DNA of 64,000 bases from Heligmosomoides polygyrus polygyrus (lineage: Eukaryota > Nematoda > Chromadorea > Rhabditida > Heligmosomidae). The stretch spans positions 10,354,001 through 10,418,000 of the forward strand of contig OX377202.1 of the NCBI GenBank assembly GCA_947396885.1, written 5' to 3'. Under the pieces are notes generated by a model. It worked only from the letters and a program-made list of their open reading frames with translations. It had not been told where the DNA came from and did no database searches. Below are positions 10,838 to 23,600 of this stretch, piece by piece (position 1 is the first letter of the stretch; the number at the start of each line of letters is the position of its first letter). Made by a program: the position numbers and the translations under genes.

Positions 10838-11275
10838 TGTTTGGCCCGGACTCAGCACCTCAAAATGCACCAGACCTCTAGTGTTCCACCAAGCACAGAA
10901 ATTGCGTGAATGGCAGGCTTTGTCGTAGTCTATGGAGCATCATAGGCGCTGAACCATTACCGCTTTCGTATGGAACTGTCGTAGTGGACCCAGTTCTCAT
11001 CCGACATCATGATGGAGTCATAGAAACTGCTGTTCTTGGCTTTGCAGATGAGAACTCCATCGATGGCAACCCCAACTTCAGGACGCCGTTGATGTTCTTC
11101 GTCTGTGGCTCTCATCACCGTCTCCGAAACGTTGAGACCATCGTTGGCATTGACGTAATGATGGAACTTCGTTACCAAATACTTCAGACAAGATGCGATG
11201 GTATTCTGCAGCAGTTCTTCCTTGCCTGAAGTCGTACAGCAAGCAAACCCGCACTCGGTACTTTTGTTCGATCAT
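10838..11275 (-). pseudogene. Mariner transposase fragment, different lineage
   Basis: The minus strand encodes an N-terminal mariner helix-turn-helix (RVCLLYDFRQGRTAAEYHR, then SLRQCQRWSQRFGDGDESHRRR) and then, after an internal deletion, the region of the first catalytic Asp (MMSDENWVHYDS) followed by a decayed segment resembling the tryptophan-rich stretch after it. No inverted ends were found. Sequence differs clearly from the copies at 6976 and 56534. Confidence 0.75.
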
Positions 11276-11521
11276 CGTTAATCTAAAAAATCTTTAAAAG
11301 CGTCAACGAATCGAAACGACGCTTTGGCGAAAGACGCCTTCGGAAACGCTTGTTAAACACCCAAAGTTATATGATCCAAGAAATACCAATAGCAGAGAAA
11401 TGACAAATCGAAAGCAGACGCATTTACAATCCGACAACCCAATATTTAATATGAAAAGGTTTTGCTTACAAAACCTATTATTTTCTAAACCGTTCGCTGA
11501 CGTCGTTGCAGTCGCGCAATA

Positions 11522-11674
11522 TCAAAACGTGCTCAAGCTCCCAGTTTCGAAGGTTGCGCTAGTAGAAGTTCCAACGAACTCACTCTTTTCACATGTATTG
11601 CCGTCGGATAATATTCCAACAACGGTGTATCTTCCACGTCCGTCAGTTTGAAACAACGGCCCGCCACTATCACC
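11522..11674 (-). CDS. Gene A, last exon with catalytic Ser
   Basis: Acceptor GCTTTTTCAG, then GDSGGPLFQTDGRGRYTVVG, SDGNTC and a TGA stop at 11522-11524. Intact catalytic Ser and oxyanion-hole Gly. It is about 2.8 kb from the previous exon because a mariner lies in the intron. Confidence 0.9.
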   Translation of the reverse strand, partial: GDSGGPLFQTDGRGRYTVVGILSDGNTCEKSEFVGTSTSATFETGSLSTF

Positions 11675-14600
11675 CTGAAAAAGCAAGAATCTCTATCGGT
11701 GCTGGTGTTCTTGGCAAATTTGAATGGCATTATCTGCACCCGGGTCGGCCCGAAAAAAAAATATCTCCTCAAATGCTCACAAGAGAATGATACCAGGTCG
11801 CAGTGGCACTTCAACGTTGCATGTATTAGGTTGTCCGGAATGATCTCAGCGTTTCGAGTGCTTGAATTTGAACTACCATAACTTTCTCAAATCTTATCGG
11901 ATTTAGTCAAAATGAGCACCGTTCGAATCAGCACACTTTTGCCAACGGGCTTCTAGTCAACTTGTTCCATCGGCGAAAAAAATGAGGTGATCGAAATTCG
12001 ACAAAATTCATGAAAGCTGCTTTGGCTTGGTCCTGGCAAGGTTTTAACAGCGAGAAAGTTCTGAAAGTGTTCGAGAAAGCGGCAGTCGGTTGGTGAGAGG
12101 TCTGGAGAATACGGCGGGTAAGGCAGAACTTCCCCCCTTAATTCATTCAGTTTTCAAGTAGTGATTTTTGAGAGGGCCGGCTGCATCGTAAAAGAGAATC
12201 GGGCCTCTTCTGCTGACCAATGCTGGCTGAAGTTGACGCTGTTTTCGGTGCATTTCTTCGATTTCCTAACAGTAGGATACTGCTGTGATCGTTTCGCCTG
12301 GTGCCAAAAAGTTGCAATGAAGCACACTAGTCGCCGACCACCACACAGTGACCGCTACCTTTTGTAGTGGAGGTTCACCTTTGGAAAATGCATAGGGGGT
12401 TCATTGGCGTCCAATCACTGTCCGGAATGTTTCCTGCTATCACACAGAATCCACTTTCATCACAAGTGATGATTCGATCCAAAAACGTGTCAGTTTTGTT
12501 GCGTTAAAGTAGAGAAGAACAAATCCCGAAACGTGATGATTTTTGCCGCTCGCTCAACTCGTGGGCACCCAGTTTTCGAGCTTTTTCACCTTCTCAAGGC
12601 GTTTCAAAGCACCCTCAATACAGGTCTACTGACGTTTAGCTCTTCCGCGATCCAGCAAACTGTTCGGGATGGTTCGGTTTCCACCAGTCTCTTCAACTCG
12701 TCGACCAGGGGCCGGATTCTTCAGCAAGACCCGCGGGTATGCGAGGTATAAGGGGTAGAGCTAAGAGTCAGGTAGAGATAAGAGTCAGAGATGCAGGATT
12801 CGTGGGTATCTCTACTCCTGTACCCATGCGGCTAGTCGTTGAAGAATCCGACCCCAGGATTGCTCTAGTAACTGCTGAGCAATAGACGAATAGGAGACAT
12901 GGGTTTAAATGAAGTGAAGTCAAGGTAAATTATAATGTCACCTGGGTCGACCGCTATGGGGTCATTTTCGAGGCTGAAACCTCCGGTACGAAATTTACTA
13001 AACCACTGGCGCACAGTGCTTTCTACAACATTATTAGGCCCCACAGCTGATTGATGTGGCGAGCTGCCTCGGCAGCGGATTGTCCCAATTTGAAGTCAAA
13101 ATAAAACATCGTTCGGAATTGCTCCTTCGACACATTCCAATAAACCCTTCAAGATCAAAAATATTAAACAACGTTGAGACATAAACTATTTAGTCAGATA
13201 GAGCGAAAAATCCTGTAGAGAAAGTAGCATTAATGCGCGATGGAACTTGGTTCTTACTTAATAATAGAATGAAAACTAGTAACACAAAACAATGAGAACT
13301 TTCCGAACAACCTAATACAAGGGGAGCTATAAAGTATGGTCCGAATTTTTTAAGAGCGGTTCCTAAGAACGGGTTGACGTTTCAAGGAGAAGTTATAGAT
13401 GTTTTATAGAGTGGTTCAGGTATGTGTTCGTGCACTAAGTCCACATCGGCGATCTGTCATGGGCTATGTTACAATAACATTTTTAGGAATCCCTTGAGAA
13501 AAATATGTCAAATTTAACTCTGATATCTGCAGAATAAATAATTTAGAAAGCTAATTTGATTACATTGGCTCCTGTGATCATGAGAAAGCGCAATAAAGGA
13601 TGAAGGATAAAGGGCGGCGTTACTCAATTCCTCTTGGGATGCGCCATGCATTCTACTTCTACGGGACGTCGTGGAGGCGATTTAAATGCCTATTTGGCCA
13701 TACTGTGGTGGCCAGCCGATGAACAAGTCAGCGCTTTATCCTTCACAGAAAATTATGGTACCAACTCACCGACCCCGGAGGAATGCAAGCCTTGGTTGGC
13801 CCGAACCAGAAACCTGGTATCAGATGCAGGCGACAGCCGGCACCTCCTCCGATTGCGTTACAGGCGCCCATATGAGAAAACGCAATATCAATAAACTAAT
13901 ATGTGCAAAAATATTGGCAGCACGCAGACTCGAACTCAAAAGCCCGTCGATGTGCCCCTACGAGGCGACACTACTACCCACTGCGCCAACCAGGCACCCC
14001 TCCCCCGTCTCGTGGGGTATGATGGGAGCAGATGATTGCTGAGCGCACACTTTTACACCCCTGTTCTACGGTCTTCAAGAAAAGCGTTCAGCAAAAGCTA
14101 ACTGTAATTCTGGACTCCGCTCACACGGCCCTACATCCTGTCAAAACAGCATCGCAAATGCTCACAATACGTTGGGAACTTTTCCTTGTAGGATATACAT
14201 ACCATGAGATTTCTTACCTATAAATGTTTTCAGAGATAATTTAACAATTTGTCTAAGAACATCAAATCCAGGATTTTACTGCGATTCAAAAAACGGCCGG
14301 AGTTCTGAACATCTCAAGATTTGCCCGGCATATTTTGTAAGTGTCCAATACTGTAAAGACTTTCTTGGACGGCAAGGACTGGTTATCAGCATATACAAAG
14401 TACCGAGGAACATAGAGCTCAAATAAGACGGGAAACACGGAATACCAAACGGCGCCTAATTTACCGACAGTACGTGTTGCACTTACGTTACAGACTCCTA
14501 CTCCTTTTGGCGCAGTCGTAAAGATCTTGCGGTCCGCTACGTTCACAAGGGTGACGTCCACCTCTTGGTTGTCACCCAACTCAGGATAAGGAAGCCCATT

Positions 14601-17600
14601 TTGTATTGCTGGAAATTTCAAGATTGAAATATACAAGTTGTAACCCGAATTAGAATGGAAACATACGCCCGGTTAGACCAGATCCTGCGGCTTTTAGATT
14701 AATGGCAACCTCTTCGTTTTCGTTCGGCATGCAAATTGGTGTCGCTATACTATTCGGCACTTCTTCCATGAGTTCAACAATAGCTATGTCGTCCTTGAGA
14801 GAGCATTCATCAAAACCCTTGTGCAAGTTGTATCGCTGAAAAATCAGAAGCAACTGAATGTACAGGTGACAAAGGTAGCTGCTTAAGGTTACCGCAACCC
14901 TTCTTCTGTTTTTGCACTGAGCGCCTGGTAGACAACGTTGACCGAAGGTGACAGTGTGCTTGTTCGCGTGAGCGATGTGGTGTCGCTCGATGCTGAATTA
15001 CACTTCATGAACAAATTCCTTAGCTATGAATGCGTTGACAATGTTTCTGTGCCAGCCGTGGTGGAAAGGTTGTTTATTCACTTATTCATTTATTTATTTT
15101 ACCGGGCTTTCGGCCGCACTGACGGCTTCTCAACGGCTTCGCTGTAGTAACAACTTTTCATCATCAATTGTAGCTGCCACCTATACCATGGCTTCCTCAG
15201 GAAGGACACCTTAACTACGTCGATTGGGGCAAGTTAGAAAAAATAGAAAAAATAGACGACATTCTTAAAAAATCGATTATTTGACCAATATCGATGGGTG
15301 GCGATCGATACTTCAAAAACAAACTTCAGAATCGTGTTCAGCAGCCTCGATTACCCCCACGGCTAAAGTTTCTGACCGCTGTTGATCGCCATCAATCGTT
15401 GAGTATCGCCAATACGGTCTTCCTCCACTCCAGTTGTGACGGAAAGACGCATATACATACATACATACATACATACATACATACATACATACATACATAC
15501 ATACATACATACATACATACATACATACGTACGTACATACATACATACATACATTATTATTATTTATTACGGTGTTTAAGACACACGTCATAAAGCAAAC
15601 AAACACAACAAACATAGAAGAAACACACAAACACCATTAGGAATATGCTCATCATAAAAGACTAATAACTTAACCATTTCTTCTTCACAAATCGTTTGAA
15701 GGAGCCATAGAACTTCTCAGTTACTTCAAAATTGTGTTTAAGAGCTAGGTATGAGGAAGCGGCCCTGCACGTAAAAGCAGAAGACCTTACGGTCGTCTTA
15801 GGAGTGCGGTAGGATATCACCTCTCGTTACCGATGGCAAAATCTTATAAATCTGCGAAACATCAACGCCCATGATCCTTGATAACATTTTGAACACAAAC
15901 ATCTCTTAGCTTCCTACGCGACTCCAACGTGTAGAGATTGAAATTTTTGTTTCTTATGCGTGAGCGAGGTATCCTAGAGTAGAGGAAGCTTCCAGATCTA
16001 AGCAATATTTTCCTCGTGTAATTGTTTTGAACCTTCTCAATAATATTGATATCCTTCTTTTTGAGAGGGGAAAAACAGTAGAACCAGTTTCAGCAATCGG
16101 TCTAACGTATGTTTTATAAGCTTGAAGCAACACAGCGTTGTTGCTAGTGGATAATCCTCTAAAGATCTGGAAAGTGAGCCTCTTCTGGATTACCTTTAAA
16201 GGCTCAGAAAAATCTAGCTTTTCGTCATAGTAGAATCCTAAGCCTCGTACCGCTGTAACTCTGGAGATAGGGTTGTCACCTATTTTATAATCTAACGAAG
16301 CCGATAGAGATCCAATTCGCATAAATATAGTTTTTTCTGGGGATAAAGGTAGACTTCATGTGCTGGACCACTCCTGCAACGTATTAATAGTAGTCTGCAA
16401 CGAGATTTGGTCCTCAGATGTTATAACTTCTCGATAAATCTTGATATCATCAGCAAACTGTTTAATCACAACACAACTGCCATTCAGTAGGTAAAGAATA
16501 TCAACTGTATAGATGATAAATAATAGTGGAGAAAGCACTTCTCCCTGAGGAACGCCGCTCACAACCTGCATACATCACAACGCGTTACCCACTTTTACCT
16601 GGAAGGACCACCCACTAAAAAATTCCTCCAACCACTTACAAATCACTGGATGAACACCAAGTCTAGATATCTTGTGCAGCAATTTGCTATGACTAGCACG
16701 GTCGAAAGCCTTTGCAAAATCAAAGTATACTACATCGTAAGCATACTTTGATTTTGCGAAGGCTGATTGCTGCTGCATTTTGATTTATACTAATCAAAGT
16801 ATACTACATACTACATCATACAAAGTATACTACATATACATACATACATACATACATACATACATACATACACTACTCCTTTATATAAGTAGGATTCTAG
16901 CTGCTATCTCTATCATGCTTTCTGCAGGAAAACACCTTAACTACGTCGAGTAGGGCATGTTAGAAAGGGTAATGAAAAAAGGCTGCTATTTTAGAGATAT
17001 TACTTACTACTCAGAAAAGGTTGAGCCCACAAACTATAAATCCACACTCAGTTGTTCCGTTATTATAGTGACCCCACGCTGAAAAAACAACATTTTTGAA
17101 TGCTATGAAATACTCAGAGAATTTTCATTTTGTTATAAACGGGCGAAGGCATTAACATGCTTGTAGAGGCAACATTCACAAAACATTCATCAACTACGCT
17201 TCAGCGTCTTCGACTACTCCCAGTGCTGAAATTTCGGAACGCTTAAACAACGTCCACAAAAAACAACGATTTGATCAACATCGATGGATGTCGATCGATA
17301 CCTTAAAAGCGAACTTCAGATTCAAGTTCAACGACCTCGATTGCCCCAGGGCTAAAGTTTCGAACCGCTGAAGCAACATCCAGAAAATCAATAACTTGAT
17401 CAGGATCGATTGATGGCGATCGATAGTTCGAAAACCAACTTCAGGCTCGTGTTCATCGACCTCGATTACCCCAAGGGCTGGAGTTTCAGGCCTTTGTCAT
17501 ACCATCGCTCACCCCGAGCGACGCCTTATGATATGCACCCATATCGATTCCATCGCGCCGCCCGATCGATATGGGAGCATATCATTAGGCGTCGCTCGGG

Positions 17601-20600
17601 GTGAGCGATGGTATGACAAAGGCCTCAGACCACGGAGCAAGCAGGGGAACGGAGCAGCAGGGGCCGGATTTATCAACGACTTACGTAACTTTAACGGAGA
17701 ATTGTAAGCGAAAAGCTCAGATAAGGTCCATGTTATACTTCTGCGACGCTGTTGTCGGCGACGTCGGTGGCAGTGTTACGCGGGCTGCCACGCAGTGGGT
17801 AGCAGTCCGCGGAACACAGCGTCGAAGACGCGCCGCTGAAGTATAACATAGGCCTTACGCGGGCTGCTACGCAGTGCGTAGCGTCGCTCGCAACACAGCG
17901 TCGCAGACGCGTCGCCGAAGTATAACATAGGCCTAACGCGGGTTAGGCGTATGGTATACTCCCCTCGCGGGCGGGAAGCACACCATGCCCGTCGGCTACG
18001 ATCCACGTATGGCGGGACTCGACAATTGGCCAGGTGAGGGGTCCCGGCACGATTCGCGCTTGTCCGCGGACACTGCTTAGGCCTCAGATTTACGATAGAT
18101 CAGTGGGTGGGTTTGCCTGAATCCTTGGACAATTTCTAAGCCTCTGAGCTCGAAAAACATGTCAAGTGCTAGGTCCTTCAATAAAATTGACCCACCTTGC
18201 TCCGCACAGAAACATTGATACATCCAAAAAATGTCAGAACTTCACGAAGACAGAACTTTATGCGTTGACAGTTTGTCGGCAGCAACAAACCTATCACTAT
18301 AATCACACTCTGCGTGGAGAAGTACGAAACAGTGGGCGGCTGTCAAAACGTGGCGTGGAGAAATAAGCACACCACTGCATACATGTCTCCCTGAAATGGG
18401 ACGGCAGTTTCTAGAAGAGTATCGGACTTACAGGTGAGGTATTCATACATTACAATGTCGCTCCAGTCTTTTGGTTTCGGGCGGAATAGGCTTCTGGCAT
18501 ACATCCGAATCACTCCAACGACTGGTCGCGGCGATAGTGTTGCGAGGATTGTTACGCAGTTCGTAGCTACCCGCGCAACACTATCGCCGCGACCATTCGC
18601 TGGAGCGACTCGGAGGTGTGCCAGATGCCATGGACGCAAAAATCGCCGTTTTAGCCGCTTTTCCGTAACTGTTTTTAAATTAATGTGTTCAAAAAATAAT
18701 TGCAACCATACGATTCCCCTCTGCGTGATCTATACAATGATGTAGGTAGCATTTACTGGTTTCAGAAGAAGGTGATTCGGTGACCAACATAATCTCGACG
18801 GTGGCGGCCACCTCCTTCGCTCGAGATAATTGCACCCACATGGCACATCTCCCTAATTAACGACTTTTAGGTAAATTTCTCGTCTTCTGCCTTTGGGTAT
18901 TTCTTACATCGTAAGCTTTTTCCTAGCTAGAGAACCACTGTGATCATCAATTCTCCTCGTTTAGGCTGCCGTGTTGTATGAAATTCTCCATTTTGGGCTT
19001 CTACATGATCTCGACCTCGCCCATGATTACTTGAGCATTGGTGTTTAACTGACCTATGGTTATTTACAACATAACTTAGAGAAAGCAATCACAGTGAAGC
19101 GATTTAAATTCTAGCAGCAACCAAACTAATCTACGGAATTGGTTATTGGAGGAAATTTTGGCCGACTTAGATAGGCGCTAGAGGCGTCGCCACTAGGAAA
19201 GAAAGTCACAGAATGAGAAGTTCACGAGAATGCTCGCTCCACCTGCGATCTTCACGGCTTGTGTAGAGGCTGCAACACACGCAATTAATCGTTGAAGTCC
19301 CATATGAGGCGTGGAATGGCGTTAGGAGAATATCGGGAGACGGCCAGGATGTACAAAATAGACCACGCCCTTTGCCAGGGGGGGGGGGGAGGGTGCGACC
19401 TTCCTCTCATCCTCCCTGCTCACCCACCCGCCACCCCACTAGGCTTCACGAAAGTCTATCGGCTGCCTTATGAAATCTTTGAAACGCAGAACAAAATTTC
19501 CCGATCCGCAGAATAGCGGCTGTACCTCCTGACGCCACGCCCCCAGCAGGAGGCGGATGTACACCCTGATGCCCTGCTGAGAATATCGGATAGAAAAATT
19601 GTTCTGAAATAGAAAATATTCTTAACTAATGCATTCTTTAGTCAATTCTCCCGTCGAATAACGATAGGTTTCATAGTTTTCTAATATCTTAACCAATATC
19701 TGGACTTCCTCGCTTGACTATGGTGTGCGCCTGTGCAAAAGATTAGCACGACCGCCGCTCTACACTGGTGATCTGAGCCTTGCGACCCCTTTGATGCCTG
19801 ATGCTGCCCAGCCGACATCTTGTCACCTTTAAAGGTTCGTCCATTCCCTCGACTCCTTATTGGTCCTTCTCAGAAAGAACGCCTTTGGCTTTTCTAATGA
19901 CTTTCACCTAGCACGGGTGCGAAAATGCTGTAGCTGTAGCCTGCAGCCGTAGACTGTAGTGGATATCGCTTGTCACTGTTTAAGTTTCCAACACAATACG
20001 AACTCTGAGTGCGTTGCATATAAGCATGTGGAACCCTCACATTTACTCCATCCTATCTCAGCTGTTATTCTTCTCCAAAATGAGTGTGGCACATTTTCTG
20101 CTTCTGTAGATGAACCGTTTCCTGATTGGCACCAAACAATTTTTACAGCTCGCGTAGATGTACAGATTACGCTATTGCAAAAGTGCCGCTTGCCTTAGTT
20201 CAGTACGTCGAAATAGAGTTTTCGCACATTGGAAGACCTTAGCGTTTTTGCATATGAAGCTAAGGGGGCGAGCTTACTCTAGAGTGCAACGCTTCTGATC
20301 GACCTTGGCTAAAGAGCACTGGAGCTGATTTTCTTCTTTCGGTAGTTGCCCTCCGTCCGTGTAATTCTGACCAAAAATGATTGCCATTGTTTGGTCCTCG
20401 ATGACATTTCTATTGGCAACTGTTCATGCACTGTGGTTTTCGAACAGGAGAACATGCACTGTGATTTTCGCCACAGAGTGGGCCTTCCAATAACGTAGTA
20501 TTGTCCGGATTGAAAATATTGGCATACTCTCCTTTTTCACGCGTCAACTTCTAGAGCTGGCCTAAGGCCTATGTTATACTCCCGCGGGAGCATCCGCGGA

Positions 20601-23600
20601 TGGGCGGAGATCGCGCCGGGACCCCGCCCCGGTCCACTCGTTGCAGCCCGCCATACCAGCGGTCCGCGGATCGCCGCCGATAGACGATGAGGGGGCTGTT
20701 ATACTTCCCGCCCGCGGGACAGCAGCCGTCCGCGGTGCAGTGCACCGCGGACCCATGGAGTTCGGCGCACGAAACGCGCTCCAATGCTACGCAGGCCGTC
20801 CCGGGACGAAGTGGACCGTCCGCGGTGCACATTCCGTCCGCGAACGTCCCGCGCATGCTCCCGCGGGAGTATAACATAGGCCTATGCTCAGATTTCGCCC
20901 CTACGAGCGCCCGCAGCCTCCCTCGCACCTAGGTGCGAGATCCAGCGGCGCCAATACATCCACAGAGAACAGTAAAATATCACCGAGCGATCGCCGTGTT
21001 GGTGTGCGCTCCTGTTTCCCTCTTGGGTTTGGAACGGAATCCAATCCCGATATTCTCTAGAAAACCAACGGAGCGCCAACTCATCTACGCTTTCAAATTT
21101 GATTTGATACTGGACTAGCGCCCTTTGTATTGGAGCAATTTTTTGTGCACACGTATAGAAGTCTACTAACCCGCGTAGGTGTCAATCCTTTGAAAAAGAT
21201 TGCACCGCATACACATATTTCTTGGATAGTGCGAAAGCAGAGTAAAATTATTACGCAGTAGATAAATTACGCATTACGCCTAACAAAGATTGTAGCCATT
21301 TTGATTTGAGTAGCGTTCTAGGATAGTACAAAAATTCTAAACCTGCATAACTTGAAGCGATTGTACGCTCAACGCCTAAGCTTACAATATCCTACAACAT
21401 CTTGCTACCAAATTTCTTTTGGAAGGACAAGAACGGGTGTTTCGAAATGCATTGGCCTCCTTAATTACTCGCGCTGGTGAAGCATCCATTTAAGACGTCC
21501 TCACGGGGAAGTGTGAGGATGCGGTGCAATCTTTTTAATCTTATCACGTTAATTTAAAAATTAAAAAAAAACTTATTTTTTGGATGATGCACGCATCCTC
21601 CTCCTATGCTTTGAGGTACTGAAGGAAGCAGCTACTTTTTAATGCAAAGCATAAAAAATGTATTTTAGAGAGGTGTAGACTAAAACTGGAATCGAAATTA
21701 AATTAATCATTATATCATAACGCATTTTGGTGCTAGAACATTTTCTAATTATGAGTGATAGCTTTAATCTTAAAAAGCCTTATCGATTTCTTATTTATAG
21801 AAGATCAATAAGGAGCCGGAGTACAATGGGCCGATACGGTAGCCTACTGGGCGCCATTATACATCAATCAAATAATTTCGATCAACGCTTAAACTAATAG
21901 AAAGGTATAGAAACTGGCATTATTAGACTTAAAATTTACTGAGGAAATCACTGGCTTCTCATTTTAGAACAACTTTTTCAGACGAAGTTGTGCTGGAGCC
22001 ATTTCACGCCTTCTATGAGATTTGGCCGCTGGTTACATGTGTTACAATATCACAACTAAGCCAAAGAACAGGTGGATGGTGACAGAGCACTAGCGTGAGT
22101 CTCTCATTCTGCAGGCCATCCTCCTGAAATCGAGGCTTCTATCGTCCACTTGATTTAACTAAAATCACATTTCCCATCAAAAATTGACTCTGTTGGTGAC
22201 TTTGGCAGCTGAAAGTTTTCGAACCGCATCACTGTAATCGCCTTCTCCGAACCATATTGCGAACTAATGAACTTTGGGTTTTCATGGACGAAGCCAAGAT
22301 CAAGTGGGAGCCCATGAAATCGGACTATTTCCAGAAACCTGACGGCCTAGATGAGAAAAATTGTACAAGGAAGAAGATCAAAATGATCACAACTTTTGTC
22401 ATCCATGAAAAAGTGCACCATACAAAGCGTACCACAGGCAGAAGACGAGAAGATTACTTAAGAAGTGCTTATTCTGGCCAGCTAGGGAGATATTCCCTGT
22501 GGGAGAAATTATCTTAGCGACGAAGGGAGGCCGCCGCCCCCTTCGTCGCTCGAGATTGGATAGATCATCCAGAGTGGATTCGCATGGTTGCTTTTATTCT
22601 CTAAGCAAAGTACTTGGAAGCAAGTTATGAAAAAGCGGCGAAAACGGCGGTTTTTTCCGTCCATTCCAACCAAAAACCAAAAGACAGGAGCAGCGTTGTA
22701 TGATATAATGATCGAACCTGATATTTCGAGCTCGGCAAGCCATGGATACTCACGGCTAGCAACCTTTCTTCCTCCAAATGACCTCAGAATACCGGAGATC
22801 TCAGATCCACCTAAAATGTAATTTTGATCAGGTTTTGATTTTTAACGAGATAATGTTGTTGTTGTTTTCCTGGATTGCATTATTACAGGCGGAAGAGTGC
22901 ACCGAATATCGTGTGTGCCCTGAATCGAGGGTTCTTGGTTCGTGTACCGCTCAGGCATAGCGTTCACCCCCACCCGTGACGATGATGTTTCAGTGCTTCG
23001 GAAACTCCTACAGGCTTGGTCTTCTCATTAAACGTACGCTTAAAAAATTCGCACAAGTTCTCTCGCGATGTTATGACAACACCGATCCGGATCATGTATT
23101 CTTGGGTTGTGGTGGCGATAGGAAGTTGGCGTAAAAAGAGTCAGGTGATACGCGCGTACGTACAATGCGTGCGCGTCGAATACTCAGCTAAGAGGTGGCG
23201 GGTACTCAAGCGGTCGAGTTCTTCGCGCAATGTCAGAATGTGCGCGAACGAGACAAGGAGGAGATCGCCGTCGCACTCGTCGTCATCGTCGCCGTTGTCG
23301 TCCTTGTCGTCGTCGTCAATGTTAAGGCCCCGGCAGACTTCTGCGGAGAGCGGCGGACGGCGAAATCGATGAGTCACGCCGCTCAACGGCGGCTGCAGGC
23401 CAGCCAGCGCCGACGGCGAGGTACTGTGATCTTTCTAGTCGGGACCAACTGGTGAGGCGCCCGTTTCCGCTCTAGATCACCGCCGCGAAAGGTCAGAGCG
23501 CAGACAGACTCTCCCGGCGACGTGAAGTGGCGCCGTCTCGTATGATTCAAATCATTTTCGGCGGTGCCGCTCCAGCGGCGCCGGCGGCGAGCTCTGCGTC

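Noticed and set aside
15294..15630. ORFs on both strands rich in Tyr-Ile-His-Thr or Met-Tyr-Val-Cys
   Set aside because: They only translate the (ATAC)n microsatellite.
20569..20932. Overlapping ORFs on both strands, GC-rich
   Set aside because: Produced by a GC-rich palindromic MITE that lacks stops on either strand.
22853..22960. Short ORF with signal-peptide-like MLLLFSWIALLQAEE and four Cys
   Set aside because: Only 36 codons, and it lies on the opposite strand to gene A in its intron; no homologue or splice partner could be shown.
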